A DNA stretch of 64,000 nt from a bacterium (GTDB taxonomy: Bacteria > Electryoneota > RPQS01): contig JAHDVH010000002.1 of the NCBI GenBank assembly GCA_023382385.1, positions 634,219 to 698,218 on the forward strand. Direction: 5' to 3'. Of this stretch, positions 17,744 to 27,591 are shown one piece after another. Within the stretch, counting starts at the first letter, position 1; each line of letters starts with the position of its first letter. Under the pieces are notes generated by a model. It saw only the letters and a list, made by a program, of their open reading frames with translations. It was not told the origin of the DNA and made no database searches. A program made the position numbers and the translations under genes.

Positions 17744-19180
17744 TCACATACTTGTCCGCACAATCGGTCCGAGCGAAAGTCTGCGTTCAAGATCGTTCAA
17801 AGCGGCAACCGTTTGCACATCTTCTGTCTTGCGCTGTTCGGCAATCGTATCGCGCGCATGAATGACAGTGGAATGATCGCGTCCGCCGAATAGTCCGCCG
17901 ATGGCCTTCAAAGAATGTTCCGTCAATTCCGTCATTAGATACATGGCAATCATCCGCGCGTAAGCAATTTCCTTCTTACGCGATTTGCCGCGCAGCGCAT
18001 CCTGACTGACTCGGAAATAATCGGCAACAGATTGTTGGATCAGCTCAACCGGTGGACGGCCCATGCGGCGACCGGTTTTTTCCTGAATCACGCGCTGCGC
18101 AAGTTCGAGTGTCGCAGGCACGCGGCCGAATTGACAATGCGCCACCAGAGCCGCGAACGCACCCTCCAACTCACGAACATTGCTGGTGATGTGAGTAGAC
18201 AACAGATCCGCCACAGCTAAAGGCAACGGGAAATTCTCGAACTTCGCGCGATCCTGTAGAATCGCCAGGCGCGTTTCATACGTCGGCGGGTTGACGTTCG
18301 TGACCAGCCCGGAATCAAAGCGCGAAATCAACCGTTCATCAAATCCCGCCAGTTCATGCACGGGACGATCCGACGTCATCACAATCCGCCTGCCGCTCTG
18401 ATGCAGCGCATTAAAGGCGTGGAAAAATTCAGTCTGCGTGCGCTCTTTCGTGGCGAAGAACTGAATGTCATCCACCAATAAGAGATCCACGTTGCGGTAT
18501 TTATCCGTGAAGTCCGAGCTTTGCTGCAGCCGCACAGATTGAATAAAATCCTGAGTGAAACGCTCGGAAGAGACATAACGAACGCGGATACCGTCATTGC
18601 GTCGCACTGACAATACGCGGTTGCCGATCGACTGCAGCAGATGAGTCTTGCCCAACCCAGTGCCGCCGTAGATCAACAGCGGATTCCAGAGAGTAGGTCT
18701 TGATAAATCAGAAATAGCAAGACAGGCCGCGCGCGCAAAACTGTTGCAATCGCCTTCCACAAAGTTCTCGAAGCGATAGCGGGGATTGAGATTGGCCTCT
18801 GCGGCGGCTTCGGCTACGCTGGCACTGCGGGAATGATGGCCATTGGCTTCCGCAACGGGAGCCTCTGGAGATGCGGGCGGCGTGAAGCGCAGATTGCGTT
18901 GACGCGGAATTTCACCCGAACCCTGCACGCGCACGCGCACGCGAATTGGTTCGCCGGTATTTTCCAGCGCAACAGCTTCCAAGCCCGGCACGAAGTGTTC
19001 TTCGACGAACTCACGATGAAACTTCGAAGGGGCTAACAATGTCAGCACGCGATCTTCGAGTTTCTCAGGCTTCAGCGTTTCGATCCACGAACTAAAGGTA
19101 GTTTCCGAAACGGACGGCGCGACCGCAGACACAATGGACGCCCAGAGTTCGATTGCTGCCGGAGAATCTACAGAGGCCAT
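17744..19180 (-). CDS. dnaA: Chromosomal replication initiator DnaA
   Basis: This 478-residue protein is the origin-binding AAA+ ATPase. Domain I is recognisable (ELWASIVSAVAPSVSETTF). An Ala/His-rich linker near residues 105-130 is domain II. Walker A is GGTGLGKTHLLQSIGN and Walker B is LLLVDDIQFFATKERT. The DNA-binding signature of domain IV is GGRDHSTVIHARDTI. It has no strong Shine-Dalgarno before ATG 19180. A near-consensus promoter lies about 100 nt upstream. Confidence 0.98.
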   Translation of the reverse strand: MASVDSPAAIELWASIVSAVAPSVSETTFSSWIETLKPEKLEDRVLTLLAPSKFHREFVEEHFVPGLEAVALENTGEPIRVRVRVQGSGEIPRQRNLRFTPPASPEAPVAEANGHHSRSASVAEAAAEANLNPRYRFENFVEGDCNSFARAACLAISDLSRPTLWNPLLIYGGTGLGKTHLLQSIGNRVLSVRRNDGIRVRYVSSERFTQDFIQSVRLQQSSDFTDKYRNVDLLLVDDIQFFATKERTQTEFFHAFNALHQSGRRIVMTSDRPVHELAGFDERLISRFDSGLVTNVNPPTYETRLAILQDRAKFENFPLPLAVADLLSTHITSNVRELEGAFAALVAHCQFGRVPATLELAQRVIQEKTGRRMGRPPVELIQQSVADYFRVSQDALRGKSRKKEIAYARMIAMYLMTELTEHSLKAIGGLFGGRDHSTVIHARDTIAEQRKTEDVQTVAALNDLERRLSLGPIVRTSM

Positions 19181-19750
19181 AGATACGTTACTTTATTCGG
19201 AGTTTCAGGAGAGAGTAGGATACGCAGAATCACGTCTTCGCCCCCGAAGACGACCGTTCAAACCGAGACGGGCTCATAATATAGCACATCCTCAAGGATT
19301 GTCAACGAGAATAACTTCTCTTTTAACTCATACTTACGAACGTTAGAGAGTTGTTAATACGTGCTCTGATGTGGAGAACTGGGGTCATTTCGAGAGGCAA
19401 GCGAGAATCCGAGGCGAGACTCGTCTTCAACTTGGCCCATCGGTCATAATTTCCCCGCAAATCAGTTCAAAGAAAACTGGCAAGATCTGCCCAGCCCGAC
19501 CGAACCACAGAATGAGCAGTCGACGTAGCCGCTTAACTCTTGTCGGACAACGCAGATTTCCAAACTCTCGCATTCGCGCCTCTTGGTATCTCCCGCACGA
19601 AAAGACCAAGCAAGCAAAAACAAACACTTGACTATTGGGGTTTCAGAAGAACCGATAAACAAGCGGTTGCCAAAATAACTCGATTTGCATATTTTTCAGG
19701 TTCGCCTGCAATGTTAAGAAAAGAATTGAAATAAAAGGGTAATTCGAACC
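19181..19750. other. Candidate replication origin (oriC) between dnaA and rpmH
   Basis: Gene polarity flips here: dnaA and the genes to its left run left, while rpmH and the genes to its right run right. Base composition flips too, with C over G on the plus strand to the left and G over C to the right. The 570-nt spacer has no supported gene. One good DnaA-box-like 9-mer is visible (TGTGGAGAA, 19370-19378, one mismatch), and an AT-rich stretch at 19660-19745 could be an unwinding element. The lack of a clear DnaA-box cluster keeps confidence moderate. Confidence 0.5.
19278..19305 (-). promoter_or_regulatory. dnaA promoter with internal palindrome
   Basis: On the minus strand the -35 box is TTGACA (19305-19300) and the -10 box TATATT (19283-19278), with a 16-nt spacer. 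The spacer contains the palindrome ATCCTTGAGGAT, placed where a repressor would block RNA polymerase. Confidence 0.75.
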
Positions 19751-19900
19751 ATGAAGAGAACTTACCAGCCATCGCGCCGCCGCCGCCGCAATCGCCACGG
19801 TTTTCGCGAGCGGATGGCCACCAAGAACGGACGCCGGGTGCTTGCCCGTCGTCGCGCTAAGGGCCGCAAGCGCTTGACGGTCTCGGATGAACGACACTAA
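19751..19900 (+). CDS. rpmH: 50S ribosomal protein L34
   Basis: The 49-residue protein is too short for a standard ORF cutoff. It starts at ATG 19751 and reads [20 protein letters not shown], then [20 protein letters not shown], the hallmark of L34. The tail [10 protein letters not shown] is typical in length. It is the first gene of the rpmH-rnpA-yidD-yidC block and diverges from dnaA. Its last 14 bases overlap the rnpA start. Confidence 0.96.
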   Translation: MKRTYQPSRRRRRNRHGFRERMATKNGRRVLARRRAKGRKRLTVSDERH

Positions 19901-20215
19901 GTTCCGCCCTTCCGAGCGCCTGTCGGGCCGTTCGGAGCTGGAACGGGTACGCAAATTGGGCCAGCGCCGGACACTCCCGGAGCTGGTTCTTTTTTTTTGC
20001 CCGGCCAGGCCGAGCGCAAGCTGGCCTGCTCCGCGCTGCGTAAGGTAGGCACGGCCGTCGTGCGCAACCGCCATCGGCGCAAACTCAAAGAATTCTATCG
20101 CTTAAACAAGCATCTTTGGCGCGAGGAAACGCACTTTTTCTGCCTGTTTCGAGCCGAAATCAGCGACTGGAAAGACTTTGAGCATCGGCTGGCTGAACGG
20201 CTGAAAACCCTTTGA
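19887..20215 (+). CDS. rnpA: Ribonuclease P protein component, frame interrupted at a T9 run
   Basis: The N-terminal half reads from ATG 19887 ([20 protein letters not shown], then [17 protein letters not shown]). The C-terminal half, in the -1 frame, contains the RNase P signature ([20 protein letters not shown]) and ends at 20215. The two join only if the ribosome or polymerase slips by -1 at nine T (19990-19998), or if the true sequence has ten T or seven T. Without a shift the frame stops at TAG about 50 nt later. The protein would be about 109 residues, normal for RnpA. It is essential in most bacteria, so a sequencing error or programmed slippage is more likely than loss. Confidence 0.85.
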
Positions 20216-20246
20216 GTTTCACGTTTCATAGTCCCATTTTTCTCCC

Positions 20247-20477
20247 TTGTCCTGGCTGGTTATCCAATTGATCCGCGCCTATCAGGCGACGCTCGGCCCG
20301 CATTTGGGCGGTCGTTGTCGGTTTCATCCTTCGTGCTCAGAATATGCCATTGAAGCATTTAAGAAAAAAGGATTTGTCGTTGGACTTACACTTTCTTTGC
20401 GACGCATTGTAAAATGCGGCCCCTGGCACCCGGGAGGCGTAGACCTTGTGCCAGAGTCAAAAAGAACAACAACCTAA
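20247..20477 (+). CDS. yidD: Membrane protein insertion efficiency factor YidD
   Basis: The 76-residue protein has the YidD signature: LIRAYQATLGPHLGGRCRF, then HPSCSEYAIEAFKKKG with its conserved cysteines, and RRIVKCGPWHPGGVD. YidD assists YidC in inserting proteins in the inner membrane. The start is TTG 20247, the only candidate between the rnpA stop and the conserved segment, and it has no good ribosome site. The order rnpA-yidD-yidC is the usual one. Confidence 0.92.
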   Translation: MSWLVIQLIRAYQATLGPHLGGRCRFHPSCSEYAIEAFKKKGFVVGLTLSLRRIVKCGPWHPGGVDLVPESKRTTT

Positions 20478-20489
20478 CCAAAGAATATC

Positions 20490-22253
20490 GTGTTTGATCG
20501 CAATACCCTCATCGCCCTGGTGCTGGTCGGCCTGATTCTGCTTGGCCTGCCATATTACTACAAGCTGATCGCCCCGCCCGCTCCGCCGACCCCGCCAGTT
20601 GAAACAGTTATCGAAACCGCCCCGACTGAAACGGCCAAGAAAGCGGCAGATGAAGCAGCGAAGCCGACTTCCGAAATCGTGGCCGCGGATAGCTCGGCGA
20701 TTCTGAATCCCGCGAGCTTCGATTCAACTCTTCTCAAGCCCTCGCGGCCCTACACGGCCACCGCCGTGGAAATCGAAACTCCGCTCTATAAGATGATGCT
20801 TGGCTCCGACGGTCGCGTCACTTCGTATGAATTGAGAGCGTACGAGATCAAGAACGGTCCGCAGGTGAATCTGCATCAGGCCGCCCAGAAACTGGATCCG
20901 GCGCTCGGCACGTGGGATTTGGATTTGGGTCCGCGCAACCTGACCACGCTGCACGATCTCTATTTTGAGGCAAGCCGTCCGCGCCTGTTTGTTCCTTCCG
21001 GACGCGATTCGCTCGAGTTGAATTACGAGTCTCCGGACGGCAAGCGGCTGACGCTGTTCTATATTGTGGATGCCGCGCAATACGGATTCACACTCAACAT
21101 CAAGGCTAATGGCTTCACGCAAACCGATACGCGCGAATACAGGTTGACGTGGCAGGGCGGCGTGCCTTCGACGGAACCGGATCCGCGTTCGGATGTTGAA
21201 TTCGGCGGCAGCTACGCACAGATCGGACAGGAACTGGAGGAGATCAAACTCGGCAACAATCCGAAGGTGGATTTCACTGCTACGGGCCGCACGTCGTTTG
21301 TCGCGACTCGATCAAAGTATTTTATCGCCGCGCTGATTCCTTCCGAAGCGGCGGCGGGCGCAGATCTGTCGGGCCGTTCGCGCGCGCCGGCCGACCCCAC
21401 CGTTCCACATCTATATGATGCGACGCTGCGACTGGCCTGGGAAGGTCCGGCGATCGAACAGCGCGTGCACGTCTACTGGGGACCGATCAAGAAAGAGAAT
21501 CTCGAAGTCTTTGAAGTCGGCCTCGAGAACACGATGAACTGGGGCTGGGCGATTGTCAAGCCGTTCTCGCTGGCCGTGTTGTGGCTGCTGCGCTTCTTCG
21601 GCAAGTTCATCGCGAATTATGGCATTGTCATTATTCTCTTCTCCATCATTGTCAAGGTGGTGCTCTGGCCGCTGACGCGCAAGTCGCAGGTGGCGATGAA
21701 GAAGATGGCGATGCTGAAGCCCGAGATTGAAGCGCTCAAAGAGAAGCACGCGAAGAATCCTCAGGCCGTCAACAAGGCGATGATGGAGCTGTACAAAGAG
21801 CGCGGCGTCAATCCAGCGGCGGGCTGCATTCCGCTGCTGATTCAGATGCCGATTCTCTACGGACTGTTCATCGTCTTCCGGTCGACGATAGAGTTTCGTC
21901 AGGCGCCGTTCTTCGGCTGGATCAGCGATTTGAGTCAACCCGATACGATCTTTCACCTCGGCTTTTCGATTCCGCTTTACGGTTCGGGTGTGGGCCTGCT
22001 GCCGATTGTGATGGGCGTGTCGCAGTATTTCATGTCGAAGGCCACGCTGACCGATCCGAATCAGAAGATGATGCTCTACATCATGCCGGTGATGATGCTC
22101 GTGCTCTTCAACAACTTCCCGAGCGGCCTGACGCTTTACTACACGCTGTTCAATCTGTGGGCGATTGTCGAGCAGAAGCTCATCAAGCTTCCCGATGCCG
22201 TCCCCGCCGCAGTGGTCGTTGAAGACAAGCCGAAGAGGAAGGGCAAGAATTAG
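20490..22253 (+). CDS. yidC: Membrane protein insertase YidC
   Basis: The 587-residue protein is of the Gram-negative type. TM1 is at residues 6-24 (LIALVLVGLILLGLPYYY), followed by a Pro/Thr/Glu linker and a large periplasmic beta domain to about residue 340. The conserved insertase core is from about 370 to 560 (MNWGWAIVKPFSLAVLWLL, PLTRKSQVAMKKMAMLKPEI, GCIPLLIQMPILYGLFIVF, MLVLFNNFPSGLTLYYTLFN as separate blocks). A basic tail (KPKRKGKN) can bind ribosomes. The start is GTG 20490. A jag/khpB gene does not follow. Confidence 0.96.
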   Translation: MFDRNTLIALVLVGLILLGLPYYYKLIAPPAPPTPPVETVIETAPTETAKKAADEAAKPTSEIVAADSSAILNPASFDSTLLKPSRPYTATAVEIETPLYKMMLGSDGRVTSYELRAYEIKNGPQVNLHQAAQKLDPALGTWDLDLGPRNLTTLHDLYFEASRPRLFVPSGRDSLELNYESPDGKRLTLFYIVDAAQYGFTLNIKANGFTQTDTREYRLTWQGGVPSTEPDPRSDVEFGGSYAQIGQELEEIKLGNNPKVDFTATGRTSFVATRSKYFIAALIPSEAAAGADLSGRSRAPADPTVPHLYDATLRLAWEGPAIEQRVHVYWGPIKKENLEVFEVGLENTMNWGWAIVKPFSLAVLWLLRFFGKFIANYGIVIILFSIIVKVVLWPLTRKSQVAMKKMAMLKPEIEALKEKHAKNPQAVNKAMMELYKERGVNPAAGCIPLLIQMPILYGLFIVFRSTIEFRQAPFFGWISDLSQPDTIFHLGFSIPLYGSGVGLLPIVMGVSQYFMSKATLTDPNQKMMLYIMPVMMLVLFNNFPSGLTLYYTLFNLWAIVEQKLIKLPDAVPAAVVVEDKPKRKGKN

Positions 22254-22279
22254 AAGCACCGCGCTTCGCAACAAAAAAG

Positions 22280-22304
22280 CGGCGCTCCCATAAGGAAAGC
22301 GCCG
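22280..22304. terminator. Hairpin after yidC
   Basis: CGGCGCT (22280-22286) pairs with AGCGCCG (22298-22304). A run of six A precedes it, so the T-run is on the minus strand; on the plus strand it is a plain hairpin closing the yidC transcript. Confidence 0.55.
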
Positions 22305-22627
22305 TCAAAGAAGTCGCCAGACATTGGTTTTGCCCTCCGGCCTGGCCATGTCCAAATTAATGGGGTAGCCTTAGTGCCTGGCGTTTCAACTATTACACGC
22401 GACGAATGTTAGAAAAGTTTCCGCAGAGAATTGCTTCTTGAATTGTGTTGAGGTTTCGCGCAGTTCGAGAGAAATTGTTGGAGCATCCGCAAGTCGTGGC
22501 GAACCGTTTTACGCATAGTAATCCTGAACCCGCCGCGGGCGAAAGACCAACCGAATACCATACGAAAAGATAACGCCGCTCGACTCAGACTATTTCAAAG
22601 AATAATACTGAAACACGACACCACCCC
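22305..22627. other. Gene-free spacer with a possible structured RNA
   Basis: No gene is supported between yidC and the next CDS. The segment 22315-22383 is closed by CGCCAG/CTGGCG and holds further short complementary runs (GGCCTGGCC), so it could fold as a small RNA or leader. The rest shows no recognisable riboswitch. Confidence 0.25.
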
Positions 22628-23794
22628 ATGACCACCGACGAGATCAAAAACGACACACCGGACGAAACACCGGAACCGAAACCCCTTGAAGATGCGGCTC
22701 CGGAACAGCCGGAAGCGGATGCTCCGGCAGAGGAAACCGTAGAGCTGACACCAGAACAGCCCGCCGCAGAACCTGCTTCCGCTGAGCAGCCCGCGCCGCC
22801 CGTCAAAGCGCTCGACGAAAAAGACGCGCAGGCCGCCGCCGCCAACCTTGCAACGCTCGACGCGGAGATTCGCGCCCTCGACAGTGGACACCTGCTCGAA
22901 GGCAAGCGCCAGTATAAAGAATTTTTCGAGCACGCCAAAGAGGTCGGCAATCTCTTCAGAACGCTGAAGCCGCTGCCGCACGAGGAACGCGAACGTCTGT
23001 GGATGGAATTCTCGACGCTCTGCGACGACGTGCGCGCGCAACAGAATATCGAACGCGAAGAGCTGAAACTCGCGTCGCTCGAACTGCGCGGCAAACTCGA
23101 AGCACGGCTGGTCGAGCTGCAGCAGGCGGGACCAAACGCGAAATACGCGGACGACTTTAATGCGCTGGCCGACAAGATGAAAGCCGTGCGCGAAGAGTTC
23201 ACCGGCACAAAGGAACAGCCGGCGCAGCTGACGCCGAAGGACCGCGAAGCGCTCTGGAAACTCTGGAAGAGCACCGACGACTCCATCTGGTCGCATCGCA
23301 AGGCGATCCGCGAGGAGAACTACGCCGACGGAAAAGAGCACATCGCGATCTGCACGCAGCTTGCGACAGAAGGCGATCCCTTCGATTGTCATAAGAAGAT
23401 CAAAGAGCTTCGTCCGTGGCAGCGCAATGCCGAGCTGTCGCGCGAACAGCGCAACGAAATTCGCAAAGCACTCGACGCGGCCTGGGATGCCGCCGCGGCG
23501 CGCATCGAGGCCAACCGCACTGAACGCAAACAGCAGTTTGAAAATTGGAAGGATCGCACCTCCGGTCTGTTGGAAGAGTGGGAGCAGAAACTTGAGAAGA
23601 TGCGCGACTTCCGCGTGCGGCTGGAAGAGCAGATTGCGCGCTTGAACGAGATGGAAACCAACGCGCGCACCGATGAGTTTGCCGATCAGGTCGCGGGCTG
23701 GCGCACTGAAAAGGAAGACAAGCTCGCCGACGTGGACAAGAGCATCGCCGCACTCGTTGAGAAGATAGACTCGGTCAAAAAAAGATTGAAGTAG
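22628..23794 (+). CDS. Acidic coiled-coil protein, DUF349-like
   Basis: This 388-residue protein has a disordered Glu/Pro/Ala-rich N-terminus to about residue 60, then long charged helices. A tryptophan-containing pattern ([20 protein letters not shown]) resembles DUF349 repeats, helical units found in bacterial proteins of unknown function. No membrane segment or signal is present. It is followed after 8 nt by the DUF262 gene, and that gene overlaps mnmE. The function is unknown and the DUF349 link is only by motif. Confidence 0.7.
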   Translation: MTTDEIKNDTPDETPEPKPLEDAAPEQPEADAPAEETVELTPEQPAAEPASAEQPAPPVKALDEKDAQAAAANLATLDAEIRALDSGHLLEGKRQYKEFFEHAKEVGNLFRTLKPLPHEERERLWMEFSTLCDDVRAQQNIEREELKLASLELRGKLEARLVELQQAGPNAKYADDFNALADKMKAVREEFTGTKEQPAQLTPKDREALWKLWKSTDDSIWSHRKAIREENYADGKEHIAICTQLATEGDPFDCHKKIKELRPWQRNAELSREQRNEIRKALDAAWDAAAARIEANRTERKQQFENWKDRTSGLLEEWEQKLEKMRDFRVRLEEQIARLNEMETNARTDEFADQVAGWRTEKEDKLADVDKSIAALVEKIDSVKKRLK

Positions 23795-23802
23795 GGGAGA
23801 AA

Positions 23803-25596
23803 ATGGCACAGAAATACTCTGTCACCCAACAACCAATCGAAACATTGCTTTCGTGGGTAAAGTCCGGCGAGATAGCAATTCCCGAGATTCAAAGACCCTT
23901 TGTTTGGAATAAGACGAAAGTTCGCGACCTTTTGGATTCATTGCTCTGTGGCTTTCCTATAGGATACCTGATAGCGTGGCGCAACCCAACGGTTCGATTG
24001 AAAGACGGAAGTCAATCGGCAGGAAAGCGAATTCTGATTGACGGTCAACAGCGGGTAACCGCGCTGATGGCGTCGTTGCTTGGACGCCAAGTTGTTACCA
24101 GTGAGTACGAAACGGAACGCATTCAAATAGCATATCATCCAGTAACCCGCCGCTTTGAGGTGGCGAATTCGGCAATCAAGAAAGATAAGAGTTGGTTGCC
24201 GGACATCTCCGAACTTTTCGCGCAAGGCGCCGGTTTCTTCTCCTTGGTGCAAGATTACTGTGATAAAAACCCCGGGGTTTCGAAGGATGAAATATTTCAA
24301 AGCTTTGAAGCCCTAAAACAGATTACAAACAACACGGTAGGACTGATAGAACTGGAAGCAGATCTTGGAATTGAGACAGTAACAGAGATCTTTATACGAG
24401 TCAATTCTTCGGGGACAGAGCTGAGTCAAGCAGACTTCGCCATGTCCAAAATCGCATCGACAGAACAATATGATGGACACGTGCTTAGAAAGGCTATAGA
24501 CTACTTCTGCCACTTGGCGGTCGCCCCCGAGTTCTACGACACTATTTCTAATAAGGACAAGGAATTTTCTAGATCAGATTATTTTCAGAAAATGTCTTGG
24601 CTGAAGCAAGAGAACGACGACATATACGATCCGTCGTACACGGATATGTTGCGAGTCGCCTACACCTCAGAGTTTGGCAGGGGTCGGCTGGAGGATTTGG
24701 TCGCTCTTTTGTCGGGCCGTAATTTCGAGACGAAGCTCTACGAAGAGTCAGTAGCTGAAGAATCGTTCTCGCGCTTGAGAGCTGGGATTCTCAATTTCAT
24801 GAACGAGACGAATTTTAAGCGGTTTTCAATGATCATAAGGTCGGCTGGCTTTGTGGATTCGTCACAAATAGGGTCACAAAATGCGTTAAATGTTTCTTAT
24901 ATACTTTACTTGTTGCTTCGGAAGCGTAATGTGCCTGCGCCAGAAATCGAGTCATTCGTTCGCCAATGGTTTGTGATGTCAATGCTGACGCAAAGGTATT
25001 CGGGTTCACCGGAAAGCACAATAGATTTTGACGTAAGGCAGTTTGAGCAACAGGGATTTCACAAGTACATCGAGGGAGTTATGGCGGGAACCCTGTCGGA
25101 CTCATACTGGGCAATTCAACTACCGCAAGAGATGGCTACGTCATCGTCAACGTCACCATCCTTTCGCGTCTTTCGCGCCGCACAAATCAAATTCAATGAC
25201 AAGGGCTTCTTGTCAAGGGACATTTCGGTTCTTGACCTGATTCTTAATCGTGGTGATTATCACCACATTTTTCCAAAGAACTACTTGAAGAAGGATGGGC
25301 ACCCAAAGTCAGCCTACAACCAGATAGCGAATTATGCGGTAACCCAGAGCGAGATAAACATTGCGATTGGCGACGCGCCGCCCAATAAGTACTTCAAGGC
25401 TTTATTCGACTCGTGTGCCAACGGTAAGGCTGCATTTGGTGCAATTAACGACCTTGATGAACTACGGGAAAACCTATCAACCCACTGCGTTCCGGAAGAA
25501 ATCGTGGAAATGGATTCACTTCGTTATAGTGAATTCCTCGATTATCGGCGAGCTGCTATGGCAGAGAAGATGCGTCGGTACTTCCACAAACTGTGA
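23803..25596 (+). CDS. DUF262-HNH (GmrSD-like) protein, putative defence nuclease
   Basis: This 597-residue protein has an N-terminal DUF262 domain: [19 protein letters not shown] (residues 26-44), FPIGYLIAW, and the nucleotide-handling motif [10 protein letters not shown] (80-89). The C-terminus has an HNH-type motif, [12 protein letters not shown] (about 485-496), with [14 protein letters not shown] after it. The two are the halves of GmrSD-type type IV restriction enzymes that cut modified phage DNA; defence is therefore inferred. The DNA is clearly more AT-rich than its neighbours. GGGGAG precedes the ATG, and its stop overlaps the mnmE start (GTGA). Confidence 0.82.
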   Translation: MAQKYSVTQQPIETLLSWVKSGEIAIPEIQRPFVWNKTKVRDLLDSLLCGFPIGYLIAWRNPTVRLKDGSQSAGKRILIDGQQRVTALMASLLGRQVVTSEYETERIQIAYHPVTRRFEVANSAIKKDKSWLPDISELFAQGAGFFSLVQDYCDKNPGVSKDEIFQSFEALKQITNNTVGLIELEADLGIETVTEIFIRVNSSGTELSQADFAMSKIASTEQYDGHVLRKAIDYFCHLAVAPEFYDTISNKDKEFSRSDYFQKMSWLKQENDDIYDPSYTDMLRVAYTSEFGRGRLEDLVALLSGRNFETKLYEESVAEESFSRLRAGILNFMNETNFKRFSMIIRSAGFVDSSQIGSQNALNVSYILYLLLRKRNVPAPEIESFVRQWFVMSMLTQRYSGSPESTIDFDVRQFEQQGFHKYIEGVMAGTLSDSYWAIQLPQEMATSSSTSPSFRVFRAAQIKFNDKGFLSRDISVLDLILNRGDYHHIFPKNYLKKDGHPKSAYNQIANYAVTQSEINIAIGDAPPNKYFKALFDSCANGKAAFGAINDLDELRENLSTHCVPEEIVEMDSLRYSEFLDYRRAAMAEKMRRYFHKL

Positions 25597-26978
25597 ATCC
25601 CGCAAACGACACGATCGCCGCGATTGCGACGCCGCCCGGCGTAGGCGGCATAGCCGTCATCCGGGTATCCGGCCCAAGAGCCTGGGAAGTTGCCCGAGCA
25701 GTGTCTTCCCCTCGCAAGCCGTTCGAAGCAGAACAGCGGGGCATTAATCCCACCGAAAACACTGTTCGACACACATACATAGTCAATAATAACAAAGAGC
25801 TGATTGACGAAGTGGTCATCAGCTTTTTTCGTGCCCCGCACTCTTATACGGGCGAAGATGTTGCCGAAATCTCCTGTCACGGCGGCAATATATCTTCTAA
25901 ACGCATATTAAAATTGATATTGTCGTTGCACGTGCGACTTGCGCGGCCGGGTGAATTCACCGAGCGAGCCTTTCTGAACGGCAAGCTCGATTTAGCCCAA
26001 GCAGAAGCAGTTGCCGGCTTGATCCACGCCAGAACCGAAGCATCTGCCCGCGCCGCAGTCAATCAATTGGCAGGAAAGCTCTCTGAAACAATTCGAGAAA
26101 TGCGCAGTAAAATACTGGATTTATTGGCATTGTTGGAGCTTGAGCTGGATTTTAGTGAAGAGGACGTGAGTTTTCAGTCTTGGGAGTCGCGCAAGAGAGA
26201 TTTGTTAGATTTGCAAGACAAAATAAAACATCTTACCTCCACATTTGCTCGTGGCCGCCTCGAACGCGAAGGTCTGCGCGTGGCAATTGTCGGTGCGCCG
26301 AATGCCGGAAAGTCCACCCTGCTCAACCGGATTGTCGGGGACGAGCGAGCGATAGTCTCGCCGCACCCGGGAACGACGCGTGATGTGGTCGAGGTTCACT
26401 TGGAGCTGGGCGGTCACGAGGTGATCTTTCAGGACACCGCCGGCCTCCGCGAGACCTCTCATGAGATAGAGGCCATCGGTATCGATCGCACGCGAAAAGC
26501 GCTGAGCCGTGCTGATATCATCCTACTTTTGGTGGATTCGGTGTCCGGCGCGCTGCCCGGAACTGAGATTTTATCAGAAATTTCTTCGAAAAATGCCCTC
26601 ATTGTCCTCAATAAATGCGATATTGTTGGAAGCGAATCATTCTCCCTGCCCGCCGCGTTATATAAGGAAGGAAGCAAGCACTTCCAAATTTCGGCATTAA
26701 ACGGTGATGGCGTGGAAGAGGTGCTTGCCGAACTGACCCGCCGCCTGACCGAAGAGTTCGAAACCGCAGGCGATCTGATCATCACGGAAGCCCGTCACCA
26801 CGACGCGTTGCGCAGGGCGCAAGACGCACTGAGCCGCGCGCGCGAGCTGATGCATGAGCCGACCTTGATGGCCAGCGACCTGCGTGACGCGGCCAACGCA
26901 CTTGGCGAAATCACCGGTGAAACCATCGGCGAAGAAGTGCTGGACAGAATTTTTTCGCAGTTTTGTATTGGAAAATAG
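25593..26978 (+). CDS. mnmE: tRNA uridine-5-carboxymethylaminomethyl modification GTPase MnmE
   Basis: The 461-residue protein has the N-terminal folate-binding domain ([20 protein letters not shown]), the helical domain, and an inserted GTPase domain. That domain has [17 protein letters not shown] in [11 protein letters not shown] and NKCD in [10 protein letters not shown]. The C-terminal catalytic cysteine motif is FCIGK. MnmE works with MnmG (at 37.5 kb) to modify U34 of tRNAs. GTG 25593 overlaps the stop of the DUF262 gene by 4 nt. The usual jag-mnmE neighbourhood is altered. Confidence 0.97.
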   Translation: MNPANDTIAAIATPPGVGGIAVIRVSGPRAWEVARAVSSPRKPFEAEQRGINPTENTVRHTYIVNNNKELIDEVVISFFRAPHSYTGEDVAEISCHGGNISSKRILKLILSLHVRLARPGEFTERAFLNGKLDLAQAEAVAGLIHARTEASARAAVNQLAGKLSETIREMRSKILDLLALLELELDFSEEDVSFQSWESRKRDLLDLQDKIKHLTSTFARGRLEREGLRVAIVGAPNAGKSTLLNRIVGDERAIVSPHPGTTRDVVEVHLELGGHEVIFQDTAGLRETSHEIEAIGIDRTRKALSRADIILLLVDSVSGALPGTEILSEISSKNALIVLNKCDIVGSESFSLPAALYKEGSKHFQISALNGDGVEEVLAELTRRLTEEFETAGDLIITEARHHDALRRAQDALSRARELMHEPTLMASDLRDAANALGEITGETIGEEVLDRIFSQFCIGK

Positions 26979-26991
26979 AAAAGAGGTAATC

Positions 26992-27567
26992 GTGGCTGTG
27001 CTCAGCAAGTCGGTATTGGAATCGGTCGTCAAGAATTACAAGGAGTCAAATCGTCCGCGCAATAAAGCAGAGTTCTCGTGGTATGCCGCGCAGCCTTCAC
27101 TCGAAGCCGCAGTGCGCGCCGCCGCGCTTGGAACATCTTCTGACGGTAAGCGCGGCCGGCAGGCAAGACGTGGAACGGATGAAGCGTTCAAGCTCGCCGA
27201 AGAGAAACTTGTGCTCTTGTTAGATGCGATGCAATCCGCCAAAACTTTTGACGCGCTCCTTGAATTTGTTGAGCGCGCCGTGCTCCCGATTCCCGGATTG
27301 AATGACGTGTATGCCTATGAAACCGCTATGCGTATCGGCGCGTATCTGAATATCTGGCCGAAGCACGTCTATCTCTACACCAGCACGCGCTCCGGCGCAA
27401 AACAGTTGGGCATCGTCAGCAAGAAGCGCCTGTTATTGTTTAACAGTTTGCCCGAAGCCTTTCAGGAACTTGAGCCTTACGAAGTAGAGGAAGCCTTAAG
27501 CAATCTGAAGAAATTGAACACCGAGCCCGCAGCTCCGGTGTCCTATTTCGGCAAAGGAATTGAGTAG
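26992..27567 (+). CDS. Conserved hypothetical protein
   Basis: The GTG start at 26992 has AAGAGG 5 nt upstream and gives 191 residues; an upstream ATG at 26884 would lie within mnmE. It is soluble and mostly helical, with an internal motif PIPGLNDVYAYETAMRIGAY followed by WPKHVYLYTSTRSGAKQLG. Similar motifs occur in unannotated bacterial proteins, but I can assign no function. It directly follows mnmE and precedes queF, so it may be co-transcribed with tRNA-modification genes. Confidence 0.7.
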   Translation: MAVLSKSVLESVVKNYKESNRPRNKAEFSWYAAQPSLEAAVRAAALGTSSDGKRGRQARRGTDEAFKLAEEKLVLLLDAMQSAKTFDALLEFVERAVLPIPGLNDVYAYETAMRIGAYLNIWPKHVYLYTSTRSGAKQLGIVSKKRLLLFNSLPEAFQELEPYEVEEALSNLKKLNTEPAAPVSYFGKGIE

Positions 27568-27591
27568 TTAGATTACCCACCCGCTTCAAGA

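Noticed and set aside
21411-22274. A 287-codon open frame opposite yidC
   Set aside because: It is antisense to the YidC core, Arg/His-rich and without any recognisable domain.
22595-23809. A 404-codon open frame opposite the DUF349-like gene
   Set aside because: The plus-strand frame has coherent coiled-coil composition and an operon context; the minus frame is Phe/Leu/Arg-rich and opposes all neighbours.
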